The notes under the pieces are model-generated. The model saw nothing but the letters and a program-made list of their open reading frames with translations, had not been told where the DNA came from and did no database searches. Position numbers and translations under genes: made by a program. A stretch of 64,000 nt of DNA from Apostichopus japonicus (taxonomy: Eukaryota; Echinodermata; Holothuroidea; Aspidochirotida; Stichopodidae): assembly GCF_037975245.1 (NCBI RefSeq), contig NC_092561.1, positions 782,501 through 846,500 on the forward strand. Reading direction: 5' to 3'. Numbering within the stretch: the stretch's first letter is position 1; each line of letters opens with the position of its first letter. This document shows, piece after piece, positions 23,014 through 37,600 of the stretch.

Positions 23014-25251
23014 AATATATGGTGCGATATTGATCGGTTATTTTCAAGGACTAGTTCTTGTATTTGAAAATATAATCATGCTATCTGCATAAAAGTGTTG
23101 CCAGATCCAATTAAGCGACATAAAAGTAACAAATGGAATTTAAAAATAGAATCGTCACAATGGGTCGATCTTTTTATAGCCTATGTAATGACATTATGAA
23201 ATAAGAATAAAAGTATGGCAGTTTTCAGTATTGTTGTGGCATAACCAAACATACCACCCACCCCCCCCCCACTGTCTTCTAATATTATTTACAAAACTGA
23301 TGACCACGAGGAAATGGGAAATATAAATTTCACAAACAGAAACGGTCTTCTGCTCCTCTTCTTCTCCGACTTTGGATCTCTTGTGATCTCAAATGATATT
23401 ATTTTTGGAGTTATCATATTGACAAGCATGCGGAATTTTACCTCTCGCAAGCAGCCAATGGACCTATCTGTGCAGTACTGGTGTTACCAGCCTTCTTCAT
23501 CTGAGATGGGAGAGGGGGTAAGGGGGCTGTGACAGGGCAGAGTCACAGGGCGTTGGCATATTCATTTTCAAATTATTCCATTACTTTCATTTTCACATTT
23601 TCCCCAATCTCTCATATTTATTCGGGGGAGGAGGGGGAGGACGCAAGAGTTCTAACCGAGGGCCTATGTCGTCTGACTCCCCCTCCCCTTCCCCCACCCC
23701 AGCTGGTTACACAACTGCCGCTATGGAAAAGAGGAACCCACCCATGAAACAGCAGAATTCCTCCATGTACCTACACAAATTTCCCTCAGGGGTGTAAGTT
23801 ATACAAGTAAGGAGTAGGCATTATGAGAAGAAAGTATCAACAAAAGATCTATAGTTTTCCATAAACTTTGTAATTGAAAGAATAGGATAATAATTCACAC
23901 TTTAGAATAATCAGAAGGATAGACAAGAACTTTGAGACTGTATAAAGGTAAGCGTTTTCAACAATATGCGACAGACACATCCAAACTTAACACTCTCTGA
24001 AAATTGATTTAACAAACAAAAAACCAAAAAAAATAATAATAAAAATAAAAATGAAAAAAAAAAGAACAACAATAAAACAATTAAAATCGAAATATATTCC
24101 AGTGAAAATGATTCCTGAATTTATCTCAACGAATATTAGAAACATCCCTCACATTAAATATCATCAAACTTAATAATGATATCATCAAAAGTTTGTATTC
24201 TGAAATATATTCATAGCTAAGAAAAGGCTTAATAGACATCCAAACAACTACTTCCTCTTTACTATACAAGCCTTCTAAATATATATATTTTATTGATTTC
24301 CTCAAAAGATTCATACAAAAAATTTTTTTGGAGGGTAAACCATTTAATGCATTGTAACTTTATAAAACGAGATGAGATGTTTACATAACATCCCTGTGGC
24401 CGAAATAGATTTACACCCATAAAAATGAGCAAGGGCAGCTCTTATTGTTATTGCAACCTTTGTGTTTAATATAAATGACTGTTAAAATACAAATTTGTTA
24501 TTTAGGACAGTGCTAGCTGGACGCTGTCACTACTTCTGACGCTTGACTCCCTACCCAACTATCATCACACACCCCCTCCCCCTCCCACCATCTTGTTCCA
24601 ATTTTTAAAATACCATGAATAATGATCCAAAACTGATGCACATAGATTTATGAATTTTATCAATGATCTTCAATAATATTTAACAGCAGTGCAGACAACC
24701 CTCACCCACTACATTTAATCTCTCTCCCTCCTCCCACCATCCCCCCCCCCTCAACCCATTCCTCCTTACCTGTTACCTTATCACCCCTCCCATTGTTTAT
24801 TAAGGTTTATCACTTGGTATGTATAAAGCCAACAACGCGCTAATTGACCAACAGAAGGTCGACAACATCAAACTCACCTTAATGAGAATACAGCGACTTA
24901 GCTTTCTAAAGTCATCAGGACTTATATCAATAGGCCTGGCTGCAACACACTAAATGACGGAACATCAAACGACTTTTTTTCAGTAAAGAAATGACAAATC
25001 TTTCCCCTTATCGCTTGTGTTTGTTCAAACTGGGGCGGCTGTAATCGTGAACATCACCATCGTTTCTGACGTCCGATCTGGAAAAAAGGCTATGAGTTGA
25101 GTTTCCCAAGCGACAGCCGACGTGACTTAAAACTGGCTGAATATTGATCAATCATATTTGAAAGCTCTCGATCATCCACAATTATCCATATTATACCGGT
25201 GGAGTCCAGTGGGTTCATGTTCGGTCCAGGCAGCGTGCCGCCTGGCTTAAA
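23014..25251. other. 3' flank of the acid phosphatase gene, no other gene seen
   Basis: Contains C/G-rich patches (23263-23272 and 24570-24595) and an A-rich tract (24000-24080). A block at about 24470-24585 is similar to 53935-54050. A candidate minus-strand AATAAA lies at 24801-24796, about 450 bases after the phosphatase stop. No protein-like ORF was found. Confidence 0.5.
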
Positions 25252-25533
25252 TCACCATGGGTCTTCGATCACCTCCTCTAGCAGTTTATGACCCGCCTTC
25301 AACTTCCTGTTGATCGTAATTAGATATATGACCACAAACACAACGATCATGACTCCGAGAGCAATACCAACGATTGTGGGTATCCCTAAAATGAGAAAAA
25401 ATATATATTAATTAATTAAAAAATATTAATTAATAGAAAACTAGTAGGTCTACAGATAGTTAAAGGCAATATGAAATGTTTTCAGGGTAATTTATAATGT
25501 AGGACTAAGGGCAATTTTTGATGTAGGCGAGAG

Positions 25534-25616
<83 letters not shown>

Positions 25617-28600
25617 GTGTGTGTGTGTGTGTGTGTTCCTGCCTATATTTACGTAATGGAAGTTGGGTTACTGAGTGTTCCCGTATGTGCCTACAGGGTA
25701 ACATTCCCAAATGTGTATTACAGCCCAGGGTAACTTGGTGTTCCCAAACGTGTGTCACAGCCCAGGGTAACTTGGTGTTCCCAACTGTGTTTTACAGTCT
25801 AGGGTAACTTGGTGTTCCCAATCGTGAGTTACAGCCCAGGGTAACTTGGTGTTCCCAACTGTGTTTTACAGTCTAGGGTAACTTGGTGTTCCCAAACGTG
25901 TGTCACAGCCCAGGGTAACTTGGTGTTCCCAACTGTGTTTTACAGTCTAGGGTAACTTGGTGTTCCCAATAGTGAGTTACAGCCCAGGGTAAATTGGTGT
26001 TCACAACCATGTGTTACAGTCTAGGGTTACTTCGTTTTCCCAATTGCGTCACAGCCCAGGGTACCTTCATGTTCCCAAAATGTGTTACAGTTCAGGGTAA
26101 CTTCGTGTTCCCAGTTACCACATGTTTTGGTGCCAACTGAAGAACCAGGAGTTGCTGTAACAATGGTCCTGTAAGTTATTGCATACTTGTTGTCATTACG
26201 TTAAGTTAAGGATCCAATTAGTATTATGCTGTATTTCTTGTGCAAAGAGTTGCTTAATATTATATTAAGTGGACTCTGATGAAATTCTCGCACATATGTT
26301 AATGAGAGAATATTAAATTCATTTAATGTATGAATGTAGCACTGTGTCAGTCTGATACTTTATAAACTCATATTATTCATGTGTAAGGGTTTGTGGTGTT
26401 ATGTGTACAATCTAAAGTGTTAAGAACATGCTAACATTATTATTAATTCTATTATAATTCTATTATTCCTCTTGCAGGTTTTTTTTCGTTTTATCTTATA
26501 AATAAATTAGAAACTCTACCACTGAATCTTATCGTCCTTGTACTTACAGTAGTTATCTGTCACCACCAGCCCACAGACCTGAGTTTACTTACAGTAGTTA
26601 TCTGTTACCACCAGCCCACAGACCTGAGTTTACTTACTAATTTATCTGTCACCACCAGCCCACAGACCTGAGTTTACTTACAGTAGTTATCTGTCACCAC
26701 CAGCCCACAGGCTTTCCGTATATCCCCTTCAGCTAAAGTTCTGTCCTTTGTTAACTCGACAAATTTGTCGAACGGGCAGTCTAACTCGCATCCTGGCAGT
26801 ATCAGATTGTAAGGGTCCACCTGCTGTGTGTTGTTTCTATACCATATTCTCACGGAAAAGGGGCTACTAGGGAGAAGGGAAACAGGAATAAAAACAAAAG
26901 AAACTCTGTAATAAGGAATTCCCAATTTCCTAGTGTTGTCGTTGCTGTAAATCTTATCTTTACCTCGTCGATATTTTATACGTTGGTGTAATGGACTGTA
27001 TCAAATTTATCTAGTGGCAACAAGTATTTCTTTATCTTCTTATACACACACACACACCCACTAAGATGAAGGTGCAATGCTGAAAGAAAGCTAGAGCTAG
27101 AAAAAAAAAAATTCAAAATCTGACATTACACATTAGATGAGTGTATCAATTTAGAGGAACGAAACAACCCATTTGACAAGTGTAAAACAACTACCACAAA
27201 CATAATTTACGTTGAAATCAACTAAGCAATGAATTAGTCAATCAATCGAGTCCCAGGCTCTATAAGTGGCAATCCCAACATTCGTGTGAGCTCTTGTGAC
27301 ACTTAATATTTGCTTTCTTGTATTGAATTGATTTAAATACAAAAATGTTCATATTTTGATAGACAATCTAGGGCAACTTTAATTTGCTCTATTATGTGTG
27401 CTTACAATTAGTAATCGTGCTTACAATTAGTAATCTTTGTCCTTCTTGATGGAAATCTACTTCAATCTTCCCTCTAGTCATAATAATATGCCCTTTATAA
27501 AAGATTCTCCTAGGTGATATCAACCTATTGGGGTTAATAGATTATTTGTAGCCTCAGTTCACACTAGATTTAAAGCTTCCGCCAAATGTACACGTACCTT
27601 TTTTTGGTATCTTTATTCTTCCACAGTTCGACTCCGACGGCCGACGCATATGGTGGCTGAAGGTCATTAAATATTTGAAGGGCAGTGAGTAGACTAGTGA
27701 CTGTAACATCATGCTGTGAAAATCAATAAAGGAAAACATCAAATCAAAATACATAATATATATGCAATGAAATCCAAAGTATGCGCAATTAGTTTCTAAT
27801 TCATCTCAGATCAACATCAATAAACTAGAGTTTAACCTTCAATTTGCTTATTTTTATTAAAATAATTACAATTGAAATACAGTTATAGTCAATATTCATA
27901 CAGAAGTTGCAGAAGACTAGGCCAGCAGTTTCCTATTTCCTTGTACGACACATCCTCAAAAATAGGAGATTGAGATCAAATATTTGTCCTATCTGTCATA
28001 TCCAGCGTTGTGACAGAGGGCGCTTATCATTTTGCCATTTTTGTCCCAATTTTGCGTAATCTGTACTGATCTCTGAACCAAAGAAACACAATCGCATGAA
28101 AGTGCTAGCGAACATGCCAACACGCAAGATGAACTTGCATAAAGACCCGCAGGGTGATTGACTAATTCAAGGTTCCTCTTGTACAATCTGACTGACCGCC
28201 CCCCCAAAAAACAACATATATATATTAGATAGAACCGATGTGACAGCGCATACAGGGGGGGATGGGGTGGATGAGGGGGCAGCCCAGTGTGACGAATTGG
28301 AGATGGGTTTGAACCATATACTGCAATAAAATATGCGGGAGAGCTAAGAATTGCAATACATCTGTCTGAAGGTTATCAGAACGAAACAAGCCGAGCAATT
28401 AATACTCACCGCGGAATACATGTGGAACTTGAGCTTGTGACCCGTCTGCGATGTATTCATGAAATCTCTCATATTATTAATCATCTGGCCCAGTAACGGA
28501 CCTGTTTAAGACATGAAAATAGGTCATTACTTAAGGCAATGACATCCTTTTCAAAAATATACCATGAACAGTTCCATGTTTTAATTTGATGATATTTTCT

Positions 28601-31600
28601 GAGATAGAGAGAGCAAAACGACAATATGTTCTAAATTTGGCACTCTGCAAGACATATAATGATCACATTTGCAGCATGAAATCTATAGTCTTCCTTTAAC
28701 TGTGTACCTAGCTCCTACAGCGCATCTGAGCAATTTCCAATGGGATAAAATCATATTGATTTATTTATTATTATTATTATTATTACAGCAGCTTGCACTT
28801 GTTTTACTTGTAATGTTACATTGTCCTGATCAAATTATGCTTAACCAATGCATATAAGAATAGCTGCTGAGTTGGTGATGTTAAAGGGCAACTTCTGATA
28901 CACTGGAAAAGTGAATGAACAAACGAACGAATGAACGAAAAGTAACAAACAAACAAATAAATACATAAATAATTAGTGGGAAAAAAACATGTTTATTTAA
29001 TTTCTGCATGATAGTTTCAAGATAATAACATTTGAAGTTGATAAACATTATACCAAAAGTGAAAGTGAATTTCAAATTTCATCCAAATAAGTGAGATGGT
29101 GTTTCTCTTTCATAAGTCCTAACAAAAACAAACGCACTTAAAAGCTGAACTATTCTCTGTAGAGATCAACACAAACCTCCCCTAAGTCTAGATTTAGCCG
29201 TAGAGTCAAACATTTGTCCCATTGCATAGGTGCTGAGAAAGTCAAGGGTCTCCCAAAATTTATCCTCTTTCGTCCAATCTGGCAGTGTTAAATTCTTCAG
29301 TTTCTGAAAGTAGGGAAAGAAAATTGAATTGTATTATCCTTGCACTGTTCATGTATTGAAGGGCTTGTTTCTTCTTAGACATGGAATTATCTCACTACCA
29401 TCTCATAGCAATATACACGCACACCACAGGAGTTCAAAAACAACAACAACAAAACTTTCAAGAATATGTAACTTATTTTCTTGCCATTAGAAAAGACTAG
29501 TTTGTGTGGCATTAGTGACTAGCATTGGCTACACAAAACTAAAGGGAAATCACCACTGCTATATTAGCATTAGCGTTATTAGGCGACTTCCTAAAAATAT
29601 GGTTATAAATTTCCATGGCTTACCACAGAGACTTTATTCATTGACAGTTTCGGCTTCCCACAATCAGCCTACCTGAACATGACCTAACCAAACGCGGCCA
29701 ACGGAACATGAAAAACGTTTGATAGTCGAGCACAGGCAACTTTGGACTATGCCTGATCATAGAGATTTAGGTTACTTTTGGTTACAGTTCAACATGTAGC
29801 CGTCTCCAGACTGGCATTCCGCATTGTGTGTGATAGTTGCTGTAACCAATCACCTTAAAGTACAAAGGTCATTCATAGAAAACCATCGTCGCGTGTGCTC
29901 ATCGGATGTTCTGTGTGCAGTGGTACAGTGGTTAGACTGTGACTCTGCAGAACTGTCCAAAATCTAGGTCGCAACAGTTGAGCGGGAGTCGGGTCCCGAT
30001 CGGTCGAGTCACTTACCTCTATTTTCAAAGGGTCCGACACTTTATAGATATTGTTTATAGTTATTGATCCATTAAATCCAGAGTCAGTGTTCAATTTCTT
30101 CAGAAATCCCTGGAATGAGAAAAGAAAAAGTCAGTAAGAAAACACATTCTATGTTACTGTGGATGTAATTAGTAAATTGAAAAAAAAAATGAAAAAAAAA
30201 AATGTGAGACTGCCTTTTACCAGGTGATTTCTGTTCAATTTATGCAGTCATTTTCATCCTTTATGAAAACAGAAATGATCTTTTTTTTTCTTAATCAAAA
30301 CTGTAAAAATATACAAATAAGCTTAACAGAACTCATTGCTTATCTTCTTGAAGACTTTCCCTACAATTTCCCATTTTTCTTGTAATCCCGGCTCACCTAA
30401 GCTACTAAACGCATTATTGTTTTCAGTTGCCTTATTTTTCTTCTTACCTGATTCTTTTTGTCTGTCACCAGATTTTGAGAAATTCCACCCAAATTTTTAA
30501 ATCTTTAAGCTGCCTATGTTTGGAGTATTGTGACTTACTACTGTTCCTACTACAATTTGTTCCCCTTTTGGCTGGAATTTTTCATCTTGACACACTTTCT
30601 TGTTTATTAAATGAAATTGTGATTCTTACATTAGCATTAAACTCTGCAGTGTTTTTTGTGTGTGTTATACATCGAGATGCTGTTGATAATTTACTGTAGT
30701 GGAGAGATGAAATGTTATGCTACACTACCAACATTTCATACTTGTTTGACAAAGAGACTTAATGACCTCAAATTCAAGTTACTACCAACTTCTTCTTTCA
30801 AATCGATCATTCTGAGCAGAAACAGAAAACATCTGGCCGGACTTTTTTTTGGTAGATCCCATCAGAAATGCATAAATGGGCAAAGTGCTGTTGCCGCCCA
30901 CGTGGAGATTCTTTGCCGCCAGCAAGAACATTTTCAAATCCCTAACAATGCTATTGAAAGTTTACTCTGGTGGCTCCATCTAATTCCAGTAACCATTTAA
31001 TAATCAAAACTAAAACATGAACTAATTCTGGGTTTATTATTCTTCCTTTTTTTATGGCTTAATACTGGGATTACATTATGAAACACCTAAGGTATCATAA
31101 CTACAACTTTTTTGACTAAACAGTTCCTCTTCTACTCTACGGTATCTGTGGGACTATCTGCTACATAAAAGCAACGTGTCACAAAGTAGGATGCTGAGGA
31201 AAGCAGTACTAGCTATTCTGGATTTATATAGGGAGAAAGCCTTTACCCAACATAAATAAACAGAGTTCAATGAAATTACCCAATAAACCAAAAGCATGAC
31301 CAATTGTAAGCATGTACAAGGATTATTTGGGTTCAATAGGATTTCAACGTAACATATGGACATTTTGTATGTGAAAATTTCTGATCTCTCTTAGTTCACC
31401 TTTTAACTAACGCTAACTTTTAGGCAACTTTCCATATGAATGGTCAAAAGAGGAAGGAGGTGTTAGGAACTGGATGGATGGTAGCTCTCCCCCCCCCCCC
31501 CCCCCCCCGTTTATAGAATTGACCAATTTGAGCTTAGTATTATAGGGAATAGAGGATAATGTATATGTTTATGAGGTAAGTATTACAGTGCGTGTTATAA

Positions 31601-34600
31601 ATTGCAATAATGCCAATTTTTGTGGTAATAGTCTAGATACAGTCCATCAAAAAGTGTTGCACTGCCCGTGGACTTGATACAAAATGGCACCATGGTTTGC
31701 AAGATTAACTTTCTTGCCCATTTGATCTATAGTATACACACATAATTTATGGCAAGTTATCCTTTCATGGAGTGTACTGTAACAGTAACTATAGCTAACA
31801 TGTCCTGCCATCCTATCCAATAACATTTGTTTGTTTTGTGAGCATGTCATCTGAAGTTTTGATGTTAACAAAGTGAAGTAAAGTGAATTAAATATATATC
31901 TCTTCTGCAAATATATTATCAGCCCACTACTCTAGCTCAAATATGCTTAGTGTTAAACATACGACCCGTCCATTTTGGCCGGCCTTCTTTCTAGGAATCA
32001 ACAGATGACTCCCTTTGACAACAGTTCCCTACCATGCAATAAATGAATGCAACATACTGTATGCAGGGAATAACTTAGTGATAACAATTTGTATAGGACT
32101 TTTGAAGGTCCCTTTAAATACACTACGGTTACTGTGTACAAAAACTGCCATACACATTTTGCACTTGTATAGCATTTTGCATAGCATTTTGCATAGCATT
32201 TTGCATAGCAGGATAAATTATTATTTTTATTATTTTCTTTATATATTTTTATATTAATTTTCAAGCTGCGTCCATTTTATTTTTCGTATTCATATTTTAA
32301 GGGATTTTGTCATTTTGTTACTTAAATTTACCTAAAACTCACTTTTCTCTTTTTAGGAATTTCACTGTAAATCTATATTTTTAAATTATTCCTTTGTTAT
32401 ATATATAGTTTTTTATATTAATATTTAAGCTGTGTCAATTTTATTCTTCATATTCATATTTTAAGGGTTTCGTCATTTTGTTGTCATTGTAAAGCGCTCT
32501 TGAAAATGCTTAAGCATGAAAAGGGCGCTATATAAATTTGGTAAAATAATAAAATAATAATAATAATCTTTAGTGAGGGTAGTTCTGCTCAGTGCAGAAG
32601 CACTGCTTTCCAGAGGTGCCCTCAAAATTATTCCCTGTGCATGGTACAGTTTGTTACACTGTGTGTCAGTATCAAGGGCCAGGTAGGGATGTGGGCAAGG
32701 GGCAGAGGATCTAGGGACCCTTCCCCATAAAAGAAAATTGAAAGGTTTAACATGAGAAGGTGCAATATGGGGCATATTTAGACTATAAATTAGGTCTAAA
32801 TCCTAACGTGTGCTAATAACTTCTAACTTTTCCATAAGGTTGACAAAAGGGGGGCTGTTTACGACCCCCCCAAGGATCTCCCCCCCTAGATCCACAACTG
32901 AATATCTAGACGACATTACTCACAGCATACTTTTTCGACAGTGCCACGTAATCATCATCATTGAGGGATTCCTCCTGAAGTTGGGTGTACGTTGGACAGT
33001 TTGCAGAAAATGATAGGTACTGTGGAGAAGAGCATTGTAAAAATTAAAAAACTGTTTGCAGCATTTATGTTGGAACCTGAGAGAAGCAAGAGGGCATATT
33101 GGGAAGATGGAAGAGAGTGTATGCGGGAGATACAGGAGGACGCATTTGGAAATCAAATATATTACGAGTGAATAATTAGGAGCGGCACGCTAACCTGTCT
33201 CTTCGCAATCTCTTCGACATTCTCTATCTACCTTGCCTAGACTAAATAACTGGTTACCTCCCTCACACACTGCACACCCTAAGCTGACCGGCTACTACGG
33301 GTCAATGACCCTCCTTCTCAAGTGAATACTCTGCCTCAGTGAAAACCAATCAAGCGCTATATTAAACATCACTTACAAAATCTTCTGCCACAGGCATTGT
33401 GTGGACTGGAATGGGCTGCCATGGTATATCCTTATCCCATACTTGATGGCCCTGTGGGGGAAAAAACCCGGAGAGATCCACGGCAGCTGACATCAGAGTC
33501 CTGTCTACATCTGTGCTCCATATACTTATTTCATATCGGCTGTAGTTGGCATCTAAAAGCTCTGTATCTTCTACATATTTCTGCTGTAAAAATTTTCCAA
33601 GTTGGTAGTGTTGCTTCATGCCGACCTACCAAAGAGAACAAAAAATTTGTTTATGGCATAATTGGGTCCCACTTTAGAATCAGAAAAGGTAGTGTGGGTA
33701 GTAAGGTAGGAGTGAGACACACTTCCTGAAATATATAAAATTCAGAGTGAGATTTCATGTCATGGTTTAAAGGCTCATAGATTAGCGTGGCAGTAGAACC
33801 ATACTCTGATGGTTTAAGGGCTAGTAGACTAGCCCAGCAGTAGAACCATACTCTGATGGTTTAAAGGCTAGTAGACTAGCCCAGCAGTAGAACTATACTC
33901 TGATGGTTTATAGGCTTGTAGACTAGCGCAGCAGTAGAACCATACTCTGATGGTTTAAAGGCTTGTAGATTAGCGCAGCAGTAGAACCATACTCTGATGG
34001 TTTAAGGGCTAGTAGACTAGCCCAGCAGTAGAACCATACTCTGATGGTTTAAAGGCTAGTAGACTAGCCCAGCAGTAGAACTATACTCTGATGGTTTATA
34101 GGCTAGTAGACTAGCGGAGCAGTAGAACCATACTCTGATGGTTTAAAGGCTTGTAGATTAGCGCAGCAGTAGAACCATACTTTGATGGTTTAAAGGCTAG
34201 TAGACTAGCGCAGCAGTAGAACCATACTCTGATGGTTTAAAGGCTAGTAGACTAGCGCAGCAGTAGAACCATACTCTGATCGTTTAACGGCTTGTAGAAT
34301 AGCGTGGCAGTAGAACTATACCTTAAATTATTTTTGATGCTTTACATAAACAGCAAACAAGGCACAGTCAGCCCAACCTAAGGCATCGCACCATTAGTAG
34401 GGTAACTTTTGAGGGACACGGTGACATGCCGTTCAAGACAGGAGACAGCAACAGCTTTCGAAGGTGTTATCGGCCTGGTCAAGCCTTTCATCTTCTTCAT
34501 CTGCATGACGGTAGATCGTTGTAATGTACAGACATCCACTGGCATAATTTGTTAGGCCAGTAAATAAAGAGCCGAATTGTCAAGGCCTGTCTTATTTTAC

Positions 34601-37600
34601 AGTATTTATAGTGCACCATCCTTTCACATTATATAGAAACAAACACAATCAAGACTCACTGCATTCCTTAATGAGGATGTGTTAACATATGTTTTGCTCA
34701 TTGACCTTTTTTTAAATGTTTTTTACTGTTCAATAAGTTGGAAGTTAAAGGTGTCATTTCTGAAATATTGAAAGTGTTATAGAAATACAAATGGACCGAT
34801 AGTTCAGTACTTTTTTAACCATCCATGATATATGCAAGTTAATGTTGTTCAGAAAGTAGTTTTATAATGCCACTACTTGTGTTAAGGATTGTTCACAAGC
34901 ATTATCAACTATAAAAAGCCAATCTGATGCAATAATTAATTAGAACTTGTCAAGTACACTTTGGTATGAAATTAATTGCTCAAGCTAAAGATAGAACAAC
35001 ATTTTTTACATGAACATTACAAATTTACTTCCTCCTGGTGCTACTCTATTGTTTAGCCGTCATGTGACAGTCTCCCCTTCAAGGTCTCTCGAGTACAGTC
35101 AATTAAAGGGATATTCTGGTGACAAAAACAATGTGAAACTTATATTGAAGAGAAAGAAATATTCCACACTGCTAGTTGAAAACCCCATCTCAATATCATG
35201 CCCGTAACTTGAGATATGTTTGATTGAATGTTACCTATTTTGACTGGCTGAACCTTCAACTACTCCAGGAAGCTGGATCACAGTAGGGGGTTTGTGATGT
35301 CATCTGGGCAAATGCTCTTCAAAAGATTTAATTAGGCTATTATAATCTTCTTGTTGATTTATCCTTGAATTTTGGTACATTTGGAATGTTTGTATAGTTG
35401 TTAAATTCTCTGTACTTAGAATTTCATCAAAATGTATCCTTTTTTTGTAGAAATATTCTTTTTGTTGATAAATAAATGAATTGGCTTATTATAAAAAAAA
35501 AAAAGATATTTGCAGCTCAAATGCCCTAATGACATCATACATTCTGTTGTTGCCCAGATGCATACAGTAAATACAAGATATCACTAAATTTAAACTTTAG
35601 TTCTTTGCAGTACAATATGCTATGAGCATGTGGTTTTCACAGTTAGTTAGGTTTAGAAAATTTCCAGTAATTTCCAGTAAAAATTTGTTAAGATATTAAC
35701 AAGAAAAAAAAAAACTCTAATTCGGAAGATTCCTACATTAGCAACTAGCATGATTTCACCTCATTTTGTCTCAAAAGAAGACTTCCTTGTTTCCCAATTT
35801 GCGCTTTGGAAATTGCAGAGCTAGTATGCATAGTTTCCTTTCGGGGGGGGGGGGGGGGGTTGATGGAGTGATGTGTATACACAAATAAGATAATACAATA
35901 AGAGTTATAAAGGGTACTAAATATAAGGCTGCATCAGTCCAATCAAATTTCTGCAAAGTGCCCTTGGAGGTTGGTGCCCCCCAGATTAAAAGTGCTTCTG
36001 CCGCCCTTGACCTGGACATCCTGGTGTATATAAGAAACATTTTTCTTGTTCATGGATGGTTGGGGGGGGGGGCCTAGAAGCCTAGAAGTACCGGTTTATC
36101 ATATTCTTTGTTATATTTTATACTTTTTTTGTGAGACAAATTGCAGTCTCACCCGAGACAGCGACATTATCCCGCCTACGTGTCGTTGAACAATGTATGT
36201 TTTTCTGGAGGTAGCTGAGTACTGTGTTAAAATAATAAATAAGGCAACTAAATATATGGAGCTTAAAAAATATACTGCCCTATTTTTCCCCTTCAAAGTG
36301 ATGTTACCATTTTCTCTTCTTCTAATTTACCAAATTTTTTGGCAAGTGTAAATTTCTAAAAGGTGAGATTATAAAATAAAGAATGTTTAGATGCAACTTG
36401 CAAGGCCTCAGAAGTGCCGTTTCCGGCAATCTGAGAGGCATTGTTTGCCAAAAATTTTCTTGGACGCTACGCGCCAACCGATGGTGGCGCTCCGCTTAGA
36501 TAGTGTCACGGGAACTTTCGGGCACAAAAAGTTCTGCCCCCCCAGACTGAAATGGTCCCGTACGCCTATGGCAATAAACTTTAACCACCAGAAGTGTTTG
36601 ACTACAGTGTGTATAGAATAAAGTTCAAAGCATCTTCTCTGTTTTGGTTTGCAATTTTCCAACAGTACAGAGTAATTACTACTCAAATATTAAAATGAGA
36701 TTGCACTAATACACTAGCTGAGAGTTCTTCTCCAAATGAAGGTTAATGAGTAGGTATTGAAGAAATTCATGGAATCCTCGAAATGTTAGATTAATATCGT
36801 CTGGACAGGCGGACACTAGAACTGCATTTGCCTTCAATTACACAGTATTGTAGGGCGCGTGGAGTGCTTGCAGTATTAGGAAGAACTTTTTCGGTTGTTC
36901 ATGGTGTTATTTTTTGGGCTGACAACACACCAGGGAGTATGGTCATGTACTGTAGGTACGTACAAAGTTAGGGCGCTTGTGAGCACTATGACAGGCTCAG
37001 TAGAAGTTGGCTAAATGTACAGAGACAACTTTAAGTTTCAACGTCCAGTCATGTAGGTATCGTTCACTCGGCCAGTAATGCCAATATTGTAATGCACATG
37101 CGCACTACTCCATCCCCTTTTTGATATGAAATTTGGTTAATTAAACTCATGAATTTTACTGATACAAGATTTTAGTACAATACAATCCTGACCTGAAATA
37201 TGGATCAGATTTTATGATGCCAAACACACAAGTTATCTAATAGGCTGGTCGGTTGGAGATACTGTAGATTATGAAACAAGTTTTCAATAATTTGACCTCT
37301 GGTGACTCCAAATGGACTTTGATCTCCACAAAAAATAGGCTTCTTGTACTTAACATATCACAATTACATACTCAATATGAGATTGGTCCAAGCTTCCCTT
37401 CTTGAGATTTTGTATTTACAAGGTTTTTATTTGACCCCTAGTGACCCCAAATAAACTTTGACCTCCACCAAATTCAAATGGCTATTTCTACTGAATGTGG
37501 TACATCTTCACACGAAATATGAGATTGGTCCAAGCTTTCCTTCTTGAGATTTTGTGTTTACAAGGTTTTTATTTGACCCCTAGTGACCCCAAATAAACTT

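Noticed and set aside
30427-31000. Two overlapping plus-strand ORFs in a phosphatase intron
   Set aside because: No recognisable domain; I considered a LINE fragment but found no convincing motif.
33764-34322. CRISPR-like array
   Set aside because: The units are tandem without unique spacers, in an animal intron. The same applies to the 37-bp array at 25670.
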